DNA of 64,000 bases, from positions 1-64,000 of the forward strand of contig NZ_SNXW01000008.1 in NCBI RefSeq assembly GCF_004362855.1, read 5' to 3'. The notes beneath the pieces were generated by a model. That model ran no database searches and was not told the DNA's origin. It was given only the letters and a program-made list of their open reading frames with translations. Positions 56,420 through 64,000 of the stretch are shown here, piece by piece. Origin of the DNA: Aquabacterium commune (GTDB lineage: Bacteria > Pseudomonadota > Gammaproteobacteria > Burkholderiales > Burkholderiaceae_C). The number at the start of each line of letters is the position of its first letter. Positions within the stretch are counted from its first letter, which is position 1. Both the position numbers and the translations under genes were made by a program.

Positions 56420-56659
56420 TCAGTGCTGGGGGGTGGCGGCGCTCAGGGCCTGCGCCAGCCAGGGTTGTGGGACGTCGCCTTGCACCTGCGGTTTGACCAT
56501 CAACAGCACCTGCAGCACCGCTGCGTGCACATGCACGCACTTGGACAGGTTGACGGCAGGTTTGGCCTGTTGCTTGAGCCAGTCGAACAGCGCTTGTGCG
56601 TCCTCGACCGTGACAATGTCTTCGAGCGCGGCGTATTTCTTCAGGTATCGGATGCCCAT
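56420..56659 (-). CDS. STAS-like small chemotaxis-operon protein
   Basis: The 79-residue protein (MGIRYLKKYAALEDIVTVED at the start) contains KPAVNLSKCVHVHAAVLQVLL, resembling the helix-strand of STAS (SpoIIAA-like) folds in which a small acidic/helix segment partners with kinases or phosphatases. ATG 56659 overlaps the CheA stop by one base (TGATG), so translation is coupled to CheA. STAS-domain proteins in chemotaxis loci occur but are rare; the assignment is tentative because the chain is short and similarity is by pattern only. Confidence 0.65.
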   Translation of the reverse strand: MGIRYLKKYAALEDIVTVEDAQALFDWLKQQAKPAVNLSKCVHVHAAVLQVLLMVKPQVQGDVPQPWLAQALSAATPQH

Positions 56660-59061
56660 CACACCAACTCCTTGGGGTTGAGGACCATGAGCACGCTGCC
56701 ATCGCCCATCAAGGCGGTGCCGGCGAAGCCCGTGAGTCCGGCCAGCACGCCTTCCAGCGGCTTGAGGATGATGTCGGTGGCGCCGTGGAACTGGTCCACC
56801 AGCAGGCCGACGTTTTCGCCGCCCAGTCGCATCACCAGCACGGCGTGTTCGCCTTCCTCGTTGAGCGTGGGCTGGTGGTCGAGCGAGAGCAGGTCGTGCA
56901 GCGCACGCAGGGGCACGATGCGACCGCGCAGCACCGTGGTGCGGGCGTGTTTGAAGTGGTGGATGTCGTCGGCGTGCATGCGCACGGTCTCGACGATCAG
57001 GTCCATCGGCACGCCAAAGCGCCGCCCGCCGGCCTCGATGATCATGACGTTGGTCACGGCCATGGACAGCGGCAGCGACAGGCGCAGCCGCGTGCCCTTG
57101 CCCAGCTGGCTGCTGAGCTCGACGTGGCCGTTGATGCGCTCCACCGCGTTGCGCACCACGTCCATGCCCACGCCGCGGCCTGAGAGGTCGGAGATGGTGT
57201 CGGCGGTGGAGAAGCCGGGCAGGAAGATGAGCTGGACCGCGTCCGCGTCCGTCAGCGTGGCGGCCTTGTCCTCGGGGATGAGGCCCCGCTCGATGGCCTT
57301 GCGGCGCACCCGGTCGGGGTCCACGCCAGCGCCATCGTCGTCGATCTCGATGACCACGCGGTCCGACTCCTGGCGCGCCACCACGCGGATGGTGCCTTGC
57401 GCCGGCTTGCCGGCCGCCTTGCGCACCTCGGGCGACTCGATGCCGTGGTCCAGGCTGTTGCGGATGATGTGGATGAGCGGGTCGGCCAGGGCCTCGATGA
57501 CGTTCTTGTCGGCTTCGGTGTCTTCGCCTTCGATGAGCAGCGCGACCTCCTTGCCCAGCTTGCGCGAGGTGTCGCGCACCAGGCGGCCAAAGCGCTGGAA
57601 CACCGTGCCCACCGGCAGCATGCGCACCTGCATGATGGCGTGCTGCATGTCTTCGGCGATGCGGTTGATGACGGCGTACTGGGCCTTGATCTCGCGCGAG
57701 AGTTCGCGTTGGGCGAACACCGTCTCGGCGCGCTGGGCCAGGTAGGGCAGGGCGTTCTTGGCCACCACCATCTCGCCGATCAGGTCCATGAGGCGGTCGA
57801 TTTTTTCCTGCCCGACCTTGAGCACCTTGGGGTGGTTGCCGTCGTCGCCGGGGTGGCGGCGCGAGGCGTCTGTGCCCGAGGGTGTGCCGGGCGTCGGGGT
57901 GCCATCGGCGAAGGCGGCGGACGCGTGGACGTCCAGCAGGAGGTCGGTGGGCAGGGCCCGCACCGGCCGGTGCTGCGCGGCCCATTGCTGCAGTGCCGCT
58001 GCCGAGGCGTTGGCATCGACCTGGGCGAGCGCGGTCAGGTGCACCTGGCCCGGTTCGCCCACGGCCTGCAGCAGGTGGCGCAGCGTGGTGCGCACGGCCT
58101 GCAAGGTGCCCGGCGTGGTGCCGGGGCGGCCCAGCAGTTCGATCTGCTCGTCCCAGGTCTGCAGGGCGCGGCGGTGCAGGGTGTCTGCGGCCTGGCTGAC
58201 TGGCGCGCTGGATGCGGCTGTGGCAGCTGTGGCGTTGGACGGCAGGGCGTCGGCGGCCGCAGTTGCACCACCGGCCTGGCCCGGCGTGGCCAGCGTGGCG
58301 ACTTCGCACAGTTCGACCTGCTCGGGGATGTAGCGGAAGTGCTCGTTCAGGTAGGCGAGGGGCGCGTCGCTCAGCCCGACGATGTCGAGGTTGCACTGGT
58401 AGCAGTCGGCCGCCTCCAGCGGGGCCCAGGGCTGCTGCGTGCCCACGCACAGGTGCTGGAGCGCCGGCGCCTTGAGTGCCAACAGCCAGGGGTCTTCGCC
58501 TTTGAAAAAGCACTCGGGCTCGGGCCGGTAGCACCAGGCGGTGGCCTCGGGGTGGGCCTCGATCAGTGCCTGCGGGATGCGCGACAGCCAGGCCGGGGCT
58601 TCGGCCGGGGCGGGAGGCACCTGAACCACCTGGGCCGCCGATGTCGGGCTGCCCTCGGCCGGCACGGCTTTGGCGCTCAGGTGCACGCGCAGCGCGCTGG
58701 CCAGGGCCTGGGATCGGCCATCGGCGGCCGGGTTGATCTGACCGCTTTGCTCGATCTCGTCGATCATCTGCACGGTGAAGTCCATGGCCTCCAGCAGCGC
58801 ATCGGCGATGTCGTTGCTGTAGCGCAGGCTGCCGTTGCGCACGCGGTCCAGCAGGTCTTCACCGGCGTGCACCACCCGCTCCAGCGGCTTGAATTCGAAC
58901 AGGCCGCAGTTGCCCTTGAGCGTGTGCACCTGGCGGAACAGGTCGTTGAGCAGTTCGGTGTCGGTCGGGGCTTTTTCCACCTCCAGCAGCCGCTGGCCGA
59001 CTTGCTCCAGGCAGTCGCGGGCTTCGAGGATGAACTGGTCCAGGAGTTCGGTCTGGTTCAT
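56659..59061 (-). CDS. cheA: Chemotaxis histidine kinase CheA
   Basis: The 800-residue kinase starts with an Hpt domain (LFRQVHTLKGNCGLFEFKPLERV; phospho-His46), followed by a long less conserved region (~115-390; includes EPECFFKGEDPWLLALKAP). The dimerisation helix pair begins near 400 (KVGQEKIDRLMDLIGEMVVAKN), then the ATPase with HIIRNSLDHGIESPEVR, IEIDDDGAGVD and SGRGVGMDVVRNAVERI. The CheW-like C-domain (GGRRFGVPMDLIVETVRM ... LVMRLGGENVGLLVDQFHG) ends the chain. No receiver is fused. ATGA overlaps the CheY upstream; TGATG couples to the STAS gene. It should phosphorylate both CheY copies and CheB. Confidence 0.96.
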   Translation of the reverse strand: MNQTELLDQFILEARDCLEQVGQRLLEVEKAPTDTELLNDLFRQVHTLKGNCGLFEFKPLERVVHAGEDLLDRVRNGSLRYSNDIADALLEAMDFTVQMIDEIEQSGQINPAADGRSQALASALRVHLSAKAVPAEGSPTSAAQVVQVPPAPAEAPAWLSRIPQALIEAHPEATAWCYRPEPECFFKGEDPWLLALKAPALQHLCVGTQQPWAPLEAADCYQCNLDIVGLSDAPLAYLNEHFRYIPEQVELCEVATLATPGQAGGATAAADALPSNATAATAASSAPVSQAADTLHRRALQTWDEQIELLGRPGTTPGTLQAVRTTLRHLLQAVGEPGQVHLTALAQVDANASAAALQQWAAQHRPVRALPTDLLLDVHASAAFADGTPTPGTPSGTDASRRHPGDDGNHPKVLKVGQEKIDRLMDLIGEMVVAKNALPYLAQRAETVFAQRELSREIKAQYAVINRIAEDMQHAIMQVRMLPVGTVFQRFGRLVRDTSRKLGKEVALLIEGEDTEADKNVIEALADPLIHIIRNSLDHGIESPEVRKAAGKPAQGTIRVVARQESDRVVIEIDDDGAGVDPDRVRRKAIERGLIPEDKAATLTDADAVQLIFLPGFSTADTISDLSGRGVGMDVVRNAVERINGHVELSSQLGKGTRLRLSLPLSMAVTNVMIIEAGGRRFGVPMDLIVETVRMHADDIHHFKHARTTVLRGRIVPLRALHDLLSLDHQPTLNEEGEHAVLVMRLGGENVGLLVDQFHGATDIILKPLEGVLAGLTGFAGTALMGDGSVLMVLNPKELV

Positions 59062-59474
59062 GTGCGCACTCCTTCGGCGGCTTTCAGGGCCGCCTGGGCA
59101 TCGCCCAGCAGCAGGGCGGCGGTCAGCACCAGCTCTTGCGGTTTGGCCGGCTTGACCAGGTAGCAGTTGGCGCCGGCGTCGAAGGCGACGTGGGTGTCCT
59201 GGCTCTGCGCTTCGGTGGAGACCATCATCACCGGGGCCTGGGTGGCCGCGGCGTGCCGGCGCAACTCGCGCACGAAGGTGTAGCCGTCCATCTTGGGCAT
59301 GTTGATGTCCACGACGTAGAGGTCGAAGGGCTCATCGCAGGGCTGGTTGTTCACCTTCTCCAGCGCTTCGAGCCCGTTGATGGCCTCGTCGGTCTGCCAG
59401 CCGGCGTCGCCGAGGATTTTGCGGTGGTACATCCGCACGGTGGCGGCGTCGTCGATCACAAGGATGCGGTTCAT
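59058..59474 (-). CDS. cheY: CheY-like response regulator
   Basis: The 138-residue receiver has Asp8/Asp9 in ILVIDDAAT, phospho-acceptor Asp56 in LYVVDINMPKMDG, the Ser in MMVSTEAQS and Lys in CYLVKPAKP, then a short Ala-rich C-terminal tail. Its start and end are each coupled by ATGA overlaps: with CheR at 59471-59474 and CheA at 59058-59061. It is the upstream of two CheY genes and likely the main CheA partner. Confidence 0.94.
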   Translation of the reverse strand: MNRILVIDDAATVRMYHRKILGDAGWQTDEAINGLEALEKVNNQPCDEPFDLYVVDINMPKMDGYTFVRELRRHAAATQAPVMMVSTEAQSQDTHVAFDAGANCYLVKPAKPQELVLTAALLLGDAQAALKAAEGVRT

Positions 59475-60337
59475 CGCTTGGTCTCCATGGGTTTCTCATA
59501 GACCATCGCGTCGGGGAAGCGACGGACGTCGAAGATGGACGAGATGCGGCTCATGGACTCGGAATGGCCCAGGCACAGGAAGCCGCCAGGGCGCAGTGCG
59601 TCGAACATGGCCTCTGCAGCGATGCGCCGAGAGATGTCGTCGAAATAGATCAGCAGGTTTCGACAGAAGACGACGTCGATGTCGCGGAAGCGGCGGGTGT
59701 CGTTGGGGTCGCTGAGGTTGACCCGGCTGAACTCGACCGCATCGACGATGTCGCGCGACAGCGTCCAGTCGCCATCGGCGCGCTGCTTGAAGTACTTGCC
59801 CAGGTAGGCCTTGGGCAGGTTGGCCACCGAGCGCGGCGAGTACACCCCGCGTTGCGCGGCCTGCAGCACCGAGGTGTCGATGTCCGAGGACAGGATCTCG
59901 ACCTCGTAGTCGTCGATGCGCGCCCAGCGCTCCAGCAGGTAGATGGCGATGGAGTAAGGCTCCTCGCCGGTGGACGATGGGATCGACCAGATGCGGATGC
60001 GCGAACCCGGCGGGCGCTTCTTGGCGATGTCGTCCAGCATGCTGTTGACCAGGCAGTCGAACTGGTAGGCCTCGCGGAAGAAGTAGGTCTCGTTGACCGT
60101 CATCGCGTTGACCAGGGCCTGCATCTCGGCGCCATCGGTCTCGAAGCGCAGCTTGACGAAGTACTCGCGGAAGGTGTCGGCGTGGGTGACTTCCATGCGC
60201 TCGATCAGGCGCTTGTCCACGAAGTAGCGCTTGGTGGTGTCGAACTGGATGCCGGTCTTGCGGTAGAAAAATTCGCGGAATTTTTCGAAGTCGGCTTCGG
60301 TGATCGCCGGCTTGTCGACGGCGGCGGCGGCTTTCAT
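59471..60337 (-). CDS. cheR: Chemoreceptor methyltransferase CheR
   Basis: The 288-residue SAM-dependent enzyme methylates glutamates of chemoreceptors. Landmarks are the N-terminal helical domain (DFEKFREFFYRKTGIQFDTTK), VNAMTVNETYFFREAYQFD, IWSIPSSTGEEPYSIAIYL (SAM site; the usual ACSTGEEPYS is IPSSTGEEPYS), and VVFCRNLLIYFDDISRR. The C-terminal LCLGHSESM is present. ATG 60337 overlaps the HEAT gene stop by 4 bp. Enzyme is complete. Confidence 0.95.
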   Translation of the reverse strand: MKAAAAVDKPAITEADFEKFREFFYRKTGIQFDTTKRYFVDKRLIERMEVTHADTFREYFVKLRFETDGAEMQALVNAMTVNETYFFREAYQFDCLVNSMLDDIAKKRPPGSRIRIWSIPSSTGEEPYSIAIYLLERWARIDDYEVEILSSDIDTSVLQAAQRGVYSPRSVANLPKAYLGKYFKQRADGDWTLSRDIVDAVEFSRVNLSDPNDTRRFRDIDVVFCRNLLIYFDDISRRIAAEAMFDALRPGGFLCLGHSESMSRISSIFDVRRFPDAMVYEKPMETKR

Positions 60338-60960
60338 GGCGCCTCGATTCTTTGCTGCGCCAGGTCGGCGGCAAAACCGATGAAGGCGTCGTCGGCAAAG
60401 CGCTGGCGGGCCACGTTCAGCGCGGGCAGGGCGGCGTGGGTGCCGATCTCGGCCAGCAACTCCAGGGCGGCGGCCACCACGTTGACATGGTGGTCCTCCA
60501 TCAGCACGCGCGCCAGCCAGGCGTTGACGTCGGGGTGCTTGAGGTCGGTCATCAGGTTGAGCGTGAAGATGCGCACGTCGGTGTTGGCATCGCGCAGCAG
60601 GCTTTCGATGTGAGGGGCGACGTCCTCGGGCAGTTCGCTCAGGGCCTCGATGGCGCCGTTGCGCAGGCCGGGGTCTTCGCTGCGCAAGAGCGGGATCAGG
60701 CCTGCGGCCACGTCGCCCCCGCCCAGGCAGCCCAGGGTGGTGAAGATGACCTGGCGCACGCTGTGGTCGGGTTCGTGGGCCAGGTGCGCGCACAGGGCGC
60801 TGACGGCCTGCGGGTGGATGGCCAGGTCGCGTGCCGCCCAGCGGCGCACCGAGGGGTCGGCGTCCTGCAATTGCGCAACCAGCCCCTCCGTGTCACGGGT
60901 GTATTCGCGCGGCTCGATGCGTCGCAGGCCACCGTGTTCAGTGGCTTTTCGCAATCCCAT
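60334..60960 (-). CDS. HEAT-repeat protein of the chemosensory operon
   Basis: The 208-residue protein is built of about five to six HEAT/PBS-lyase-like repeats (e.g. DADPSVRRWAARDLA; EPDHSVRQVIFTTLGCLGG; SEDPGLRNGAIEALSEL; DANTDVRIFTLNLMTDL; DHHVNVVAAALELLAEI). No enzyme motif is visible. HEAT proteins of this kind occur in related beta-proteobacterial chemosensory operons and are thought to act as scaffolds or adaptors. It overlaps CheB by 23 bp at its start and CheR by 4 bp at its end, so it is made in step with both. Confidence 0.88.
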   Translation of the reverse strand: MGLRKATEHGGLRRIEPREYTRDTEGLVAQLQDADPSVRRWAARDLAIHPQAVSALCAHLAHEPDHSVRQVIFTTLGCLGGGDVAAGLIPLLRSEDPGLRNGAIEALSELPEDVAPHIESLLRDANTDVRIFTLNLMTDLKHPDVNAWLARVLMEDHHVNVVAAALELLAEIGTHAALPALNVARQRFADDAFIGFAADLAQQRIEAP

Positions 60961-62128
60961 GGGAGGTCCTTTCGGGGCGGTGAAGCCAGCCGCTCAGTTG
61001 ACGGGCAATGTCTTGGCAAGGCAGCACCGTGGTGGCGCCGCCCTTCTGGATGAGTTCCTGCGGCATGCCGAAGACCACCGCGGTCGATTCGGCTTCGGCG
61101 ATGGTGCGGCCGCCCTCGCGCTTGAGCCGCGTCATGGCCTCGGCGCCGTCGTTGCCCATGCCCGTCAGCAGCACACCGGTGATGCGATCGGGCGGCAGGT
61201 GGGACATGGCCGTGTCCACCAGCACATCGACCGAGGGGTGCCAGGGATGGCCGGGTGTTTCGGGCTTGGGCGCGACCAGCAACCGGCCCATGCGCTCCAT
61301 CACCACCATGTCGGTGCCGCCCTGGCCGATGTAGATGTGGCCTGGCTCCAGCGGCATCGGCGCGTTGACCTCGCGCACGCGCAGGGCGCAGAGGCGGTCC
61401 ATGCGGCGGGCGAACGCATCGGTGAAATTGGGCGGCATGTGCTGGGCGACCAGCACCGGGCAGGGGAAGTCGGCGGCCAGCTTGGGCAGGATGTCTTCGA
61501 GCGTGCGCGGACCGCCCGTGGACACCCCGACGATGACCAGGTGCAGCTTGTGCGCTTGACCCAGGGACCGGGTGGGGGCGGGCGCCGCGGCTGGCGCGCT
61601 TGGCACCGGGCGGCCGAACGTGGATGCAGATGTGGATGCCGATGCCGATGCAAAGCGGCTGCCGACCTGGGGGCTGGCCGGTGTGCGGGCGGTGGTGGGC
61701 TGCGCACGGGGCAATGCGGCGCGTGCGCCTCGGGGGCGGGCCCGCAAGGCGCTCTTGACCTTGGCCAGGAGCTGTTGTTCGATCTCGTCGATGCTCAGCG
61801 AGATGGTGCCACCGGGCTTGGTGATGAAGTCCACCGCACCGAGTGCCAGCGCCTCGAAGGTGGCCAGGGCGCCCTCTTCGGTCAGCGAGGACACCATCAC
61901 CACGGGCGTGGGCCGCGCGGCCATCATCAGCGACAGGGCGGTGAGCCCGTCCATCTGCGGCATGTTGATGTCGAGTGTGACGACGTCCGGCTGCCACTGC
62001 ACCAGCTTCTCCACGCCCTCGGTGCCGTTGTGGGCGATCTGGACTTCGTAGCCCGCACCGCCGAGCACGCCCGTGATCAGGCGGCGCATCAGCGCGGAGT
62101 CATCGACGACAAGCACCTTGTGGGGCAT
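60938..62128 (-). CDS. cheB: Protein-glutamate methylesterase CheB
   Basis: The 396-residue enzyme has a receiver domain (KVLVVDDSALMRRLITGVLG; phospho-acceptor Asp53 in TLDINMPQMDG), a variable linker with Ser/Ala/Thr repeats (ASASASTSASTF, ~170-185, coded by GATGCA/GATGCC-type repeats near 61620-61655), and a methylesterase domain. Its triad is Ser in VGVSTGGPRTLE, His in LVAQHMPPNFT and Asp in LLTGMGNDGAEAM. GAGGAG 9 bp upstream fixes ATG 62128. It follows the triple CheW gene by 28 bp. Confidence 0.95.
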   Translation of the reverse strand: MPHKVLVVDDSALMRRLITGVLGGAGYEVQIAHNGTEGVEKLVQWQPDVVTLDINMPQMDGLTALSLMMAARPTPVVMVSSLTEEGALATFEALALGAVDFITKPGGTISLSIDEIEQQLLAKVKSALRARPRGARAALPRAQPTTARTPASPQVGSRFASASASTSASTFGRPVPSAPAAAPAPTRSLGQAHKLHLVIVGVSTGGPRTLEDILPKLAADFPCPVLVAQHMPPNFTDAFARRMDRLCALRVREVNAPMPLEPGHIYIGQGGTDMVVMERMGRLLVAPKPETPGHPWHPSVDVLVDTAMSHLPPDRITGVLLTGMGNDGAEAMTRLKREGGRTIAEAESTAVVFGMPQELIQKGGATTVLPCQDIARQLSGWLHRPERTSHGIAKSH

Positions 62129-62156
62129 GGTGGGTGGGCTCCTCGTGGGCTGGGGT

Positions 62157-63809
62157 TCAGGCCGCGCGGGCGAAATCGCTGCCACCTTGCGGTGCATCGG
62201 CTTCGTCGAAGGCGCGGTTCATGGCCTGCATCTCGCGGCCTTGCAGCAGGTGGTTCGGGTCCAGCATCATCACCAGGCGCTGGTCGCCATCGAGCTTGGC
62301 CACGTGGCGGATCAGGCGGCTTTGCTCCTGCGACATCTCCGGCGCCGGGGCGATCTGCTGGCGCGGGATGCGCAGCACCTCGGCCACCGAGTCCACGATG
62401 AAGCCGGTGCGCGTGCCACCCAGCAGGTAAACCATGATGCGTTGGCCGTCGTTGCGCTCGATCGCGGGCAGGCCCAGGCGCGTGCGCTGGTCGATCACCG
62501 GCAGCACGGTGCCGCGCAGGTTGATGACGCCCTCGATGAAGTCCGGCGTCTTGGGCACGCGCGTGAGCACCTCGGGCACGCGCACGATTTCCTGCACGCT
62601 CATGATGGGCACGGCGAACTCTTCGGCGCCGAGGCGGAAGATCACCGCCTGGGTGTCGTCGTCGGTGCTGTCCAGGTCGGTGTCGTGGCTGTCTTGGCGC
62701 ATGGCGGTCTTTCCGGGCTGATCCGTGCTGGCTTGCGAGGCCGTGGCCGACAGCGCATCGCGGATGTCGGACAGGCCCAGCAGGCGGTCGGTGGCGATGA
62801 TGGACACCAGGCGCTTGCCACCCTCGAGGCGGCAGATGGAGGAGAACTCCTGCATCCGGCTGTCTTCGGCGAGGATGGACGGCATGGCATCGGCCTGGTT
62901 GCGCGGGATGCCCAGCACCTCCTTGACCGCATCGGTGACCAGGCCGACCTGGCCACCACCGGGCAGGGAAACCACGACGATGCGGTGGTGTTCGCTCAAG
63001 GCCTCCTCGGGCAGCGAGAACAGGCCGCGCAAGCTCACCAGCGGCAGCAGGCGCTGGCGCAGCGAGATCATGCCGAGCACGTGGTGGGCCACGTTGGGCA
63101 GGGCCGTGATGCGCTCGGGCACCTGCACGATTTCCTGCACATCGGCGATGTCGATGCCGTACTCCTGGCCGGCCACCGAGAAGGACACCAGGCGCAGCTC
63201 GTCGCTGTCCTCGCCATCGTCCGCGTCTGCGCCGGAGAAGGCATCGGGCTCGCCCGTGCCGCGGCTGTCGTCGGTGCCCAGGCGCTTGACCGAGGCGAAG
63301 TGGTTCTCGACCAGGCGCGCGAAGTCCAGCGTCATCAGCAGGTCGTGGCCACCGTCGCTGCGCGGGCGCTTGATCACGCCGGTCAGGTAGTCGGCCTCGA
63401 CGATGCTCTGGATGGCGGTGGCCGGCTCGATTTCGTGCGGCTCCACGCTCAGCACGCTGGCCACGCGGTCCACCACGAAGCCCAGCGGCTGGCCCAGGTT
63501 GATGACGACCGCGCGGGTGGCGTCGTCGTGTGCCAGGTGCTCGCAGTGGAACAGGCGCCGCAGGTTGATGATGGGCAGCACGCGGCCGCGCAGGTTGGCC
63601 AGGCCGTCGAGCACGGCGGGTGCCAGCGGCAGGCGCGCCACCTCGGGCATGCGGATGATTTCCTGCACCGGCCCCATGGGCACGGCGAACATCTCGCCGG
63701 CCACCGAGAAGGTCACGAACTGGTTGTCGTGGCCGGCCGCATCGGTGTCGTCGGCGTCAAGGAGCGCGCGGTCATCGTCGCGCTCCGGGGTGAGGACAGG
63801 GTCGCGCAT
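62157..63809 (-). CDS. Protein with three tandem CheW domains
   Basis: The 550-residue adaptor has three CheW repeats: ~30-170 (FVTFSVAGEMFAVPMGPVQE), ~205-350 (LVSFSVAGQEYGIDIADVQE) and ~390-530 (AVIFRLGAEEFAVPIMSVQE). They are joined by acidic linkers (GADADDGEDSDELR and DLDSTDDDTQ). Each repeat has the INLRG or ISLRQ receptor/kinase-binding core and a VD-V-EVL-x-IP loop. CheW couples receptors to CheA; triple CheWs are rare but occur in CheW-rich arrays. It probably links several CheA/receptor units at once. It lies between the MCP at the window edge and CheB. Confidence 0.94.
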   Translation of the reverse strand: MRDPVLTPERDDDRALLDADDTDAAGHDNQFVTFSVAGEMFAVPMGPVQEIIRMPEVARLPLAPAVLDGLANLRGRVLPIINLRRLFHCEHLAHDDATRAVVINLGQPLGFVVDRVASVLSVEPHEIEPATAIQSIVEADYLTGVIKRPRSDGGHDLLMTLDFARLVENHFASVKRLGTDDSRGTGEPDAFSGADADDGEDSDELRLVSFSVAGQEYGIDIADVQEIVQVPERITALPNVAHHVLGMISLRQRLLPLVSLRGLFSLPEEALSEHHRIVVVSLPGGGQVGLVTDAVKEVLGIPRNQADAMPSILAEDSRMQEFSSICRLEGGKRLVSIIATDRLLGLSDIRDALSATASQASTDQPGKTAMRQDSHDTDLDSTDDDTQAVIFRLGAEEFAVPIMSVQEIVRVPEVLTRVPKTPDFIEGVINLRGTVLPVIDQRTRLGLPAIERNDGQRIMVYLLGGTRTGFIVDSVAEVLRIPRQQIAPAPEMSQEQSRLIRHVAKLDGDQRLVMMLDPNHLLQGREMQAMNRAFDEADAPQGGSDFARAA

Positions 63810-63884
63810 GGCGCACCTCCTGGGCTTCGTGTCGTCTGGGATGCCAGCGGGGCGATGCCTCGCCCCCCTCGCTCAGTTCCTCGC

Positions 63885-64000
63885 TCAGTTGCTTTGCAGC
63901 TCGTCGGCCAGCGAGGCGATTTCCTCGATGGCGGCCGACAGCTCCTCGGCACCCTGCGACTGCTGGCGCGCGGCGGCGGCGGCCTGCTCGGCGGCCTTCT
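63885..64000 (-). CDS. C-terminal end of a methyl-accepting chemotaxis protein (window edge)
   Basis: Read on the minus strand to the stop at 63887-63885, the last 38 residues include KAAEQAAAAARQQSQ and GAEELSAAIEEIASLADELQSN. The AAEQ-x-AAAA and AEEL-x-AAIEEI-x-SLAD heptads are typical of the methylation helices and C-terminal end of MCPs or of FrzCD-like cytoplasmic receptors. The rest is outside the window. It is upstream of the triple CheW by 75 bp and is probably the operon's receptor. Confidence 0.8.
   Translation of the reverse strand, partial: KAAEQAAAAARQQSQGAEELSAAIEEIASLADELQSN

Noticed and set aside
61615..61660. GATGCA/GATGCC repeats as a regulatory or CRISPR-like array
   Set aside because: They are within CheB and code for the Ser/Ala/Thr linker; unit is short and imperfect.

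Overview
The window is high-GC DNA, dense in genes, from a betaproteobacterium of the order Burkholderiales (Comamonadaceae/Sphaerotilaceae-like). The order-level call rests on a DUF3567 protein, a separate homocysteine-binding half of MetH, the NudJ-MnmA pair, and a chemotaxis operon containing a HEAT-repeat gene. I cannot name a genus. No rRNA, tRNA, CRISPR array or prophage was seen.

Layout. 1-1.5 kb is mobile-element debris: the 5' end of an IS5-family element sits at the stop codon of a PAAR spike-tip gene, followed by a 487-bp internally deleted IS remnant with perfect terminal repeats. 1.5-5 kb holds a GST, a ferritin-like PF10118 protein, an epoxide-hydrolase-type alpha/beta hydrolase and a PACE efflux protein. 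4.8-9.1 kb is the glycerol set glpK-glpR divergent from glpD. 9.1-12.3 kb holds a double-hotdog thioesterase, a PIN protein, mnmA and a nudJ-like gene. 12.5-16.4 kb is a three-gene transhydrogenase operon with panD inserted between pntAA and pntAB. 16.4-22 kb holds a lipoprotein, a second PF10118 protein, an AraC regulator and a CHASE-PAS-PAS-GGDEF cyclase.

22-29.3 kb and 34-40.8 kb appear to be two arms of one regulon for methyl-branched acyl-CoA. The first arm is a tight five-gene operon (carboxyltransferase, acyl-CoA dehydrogenase, enoyl-CoA hydratase, biotin carboxylase, BKACE-family lyase) divergent from a MerR regulator. The second arm is acyl-CoA dehydrogenase, thiolase, FadB/FadJ-like protein and an alpha-methylacyl-CoA racemase. 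The promoter regions of both arms carry nearly the same palindrome, TTGACGTTAACGTCAA; the second also has a TetR regulator with its own palindrome. Between the arms lie two diguanylate cyclases, a 46-codon gene, and a DUF4394 / ECF sigma / anti-sigma unit.

40.8-49.1 kb is a stress and lipid-modification locus. A CarH/LitR-type MerR-B12 photoreceptor regulator is divergent from a six-gene operon (exported glutathione peroxidase, FAD oxidoreductase, DUF1365, cyclopropane-synthase-like methyltransferase, MFS transporter, DUF3833 lipoprotein). Its promoter is flanked by two copies of TTGACCNNGACAA. 49-54.6 kb holds DUF3567, two tandem GGDEF-EAL proteins with degenerate GGDEF motifs and intact EAL motifs, and the MetH half. 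54.6-64 kb is a chemosensory operon on the minus strand: MCP (cut by the window edge), triple CheW, CheB, HEAT, CheR, CheY, CheA, STAS-like, CheY, and an MCP with no periplasmic sensor.

The most promising observations are the shared MerR palindrome linking the two catabolic arms, the BKACE gene where a leucine/terpene operon would have an HMG-CoA-type lyase, the B12-photoreceptor locus with its repeat-flanked promoter, and panD inside the pnt operon.
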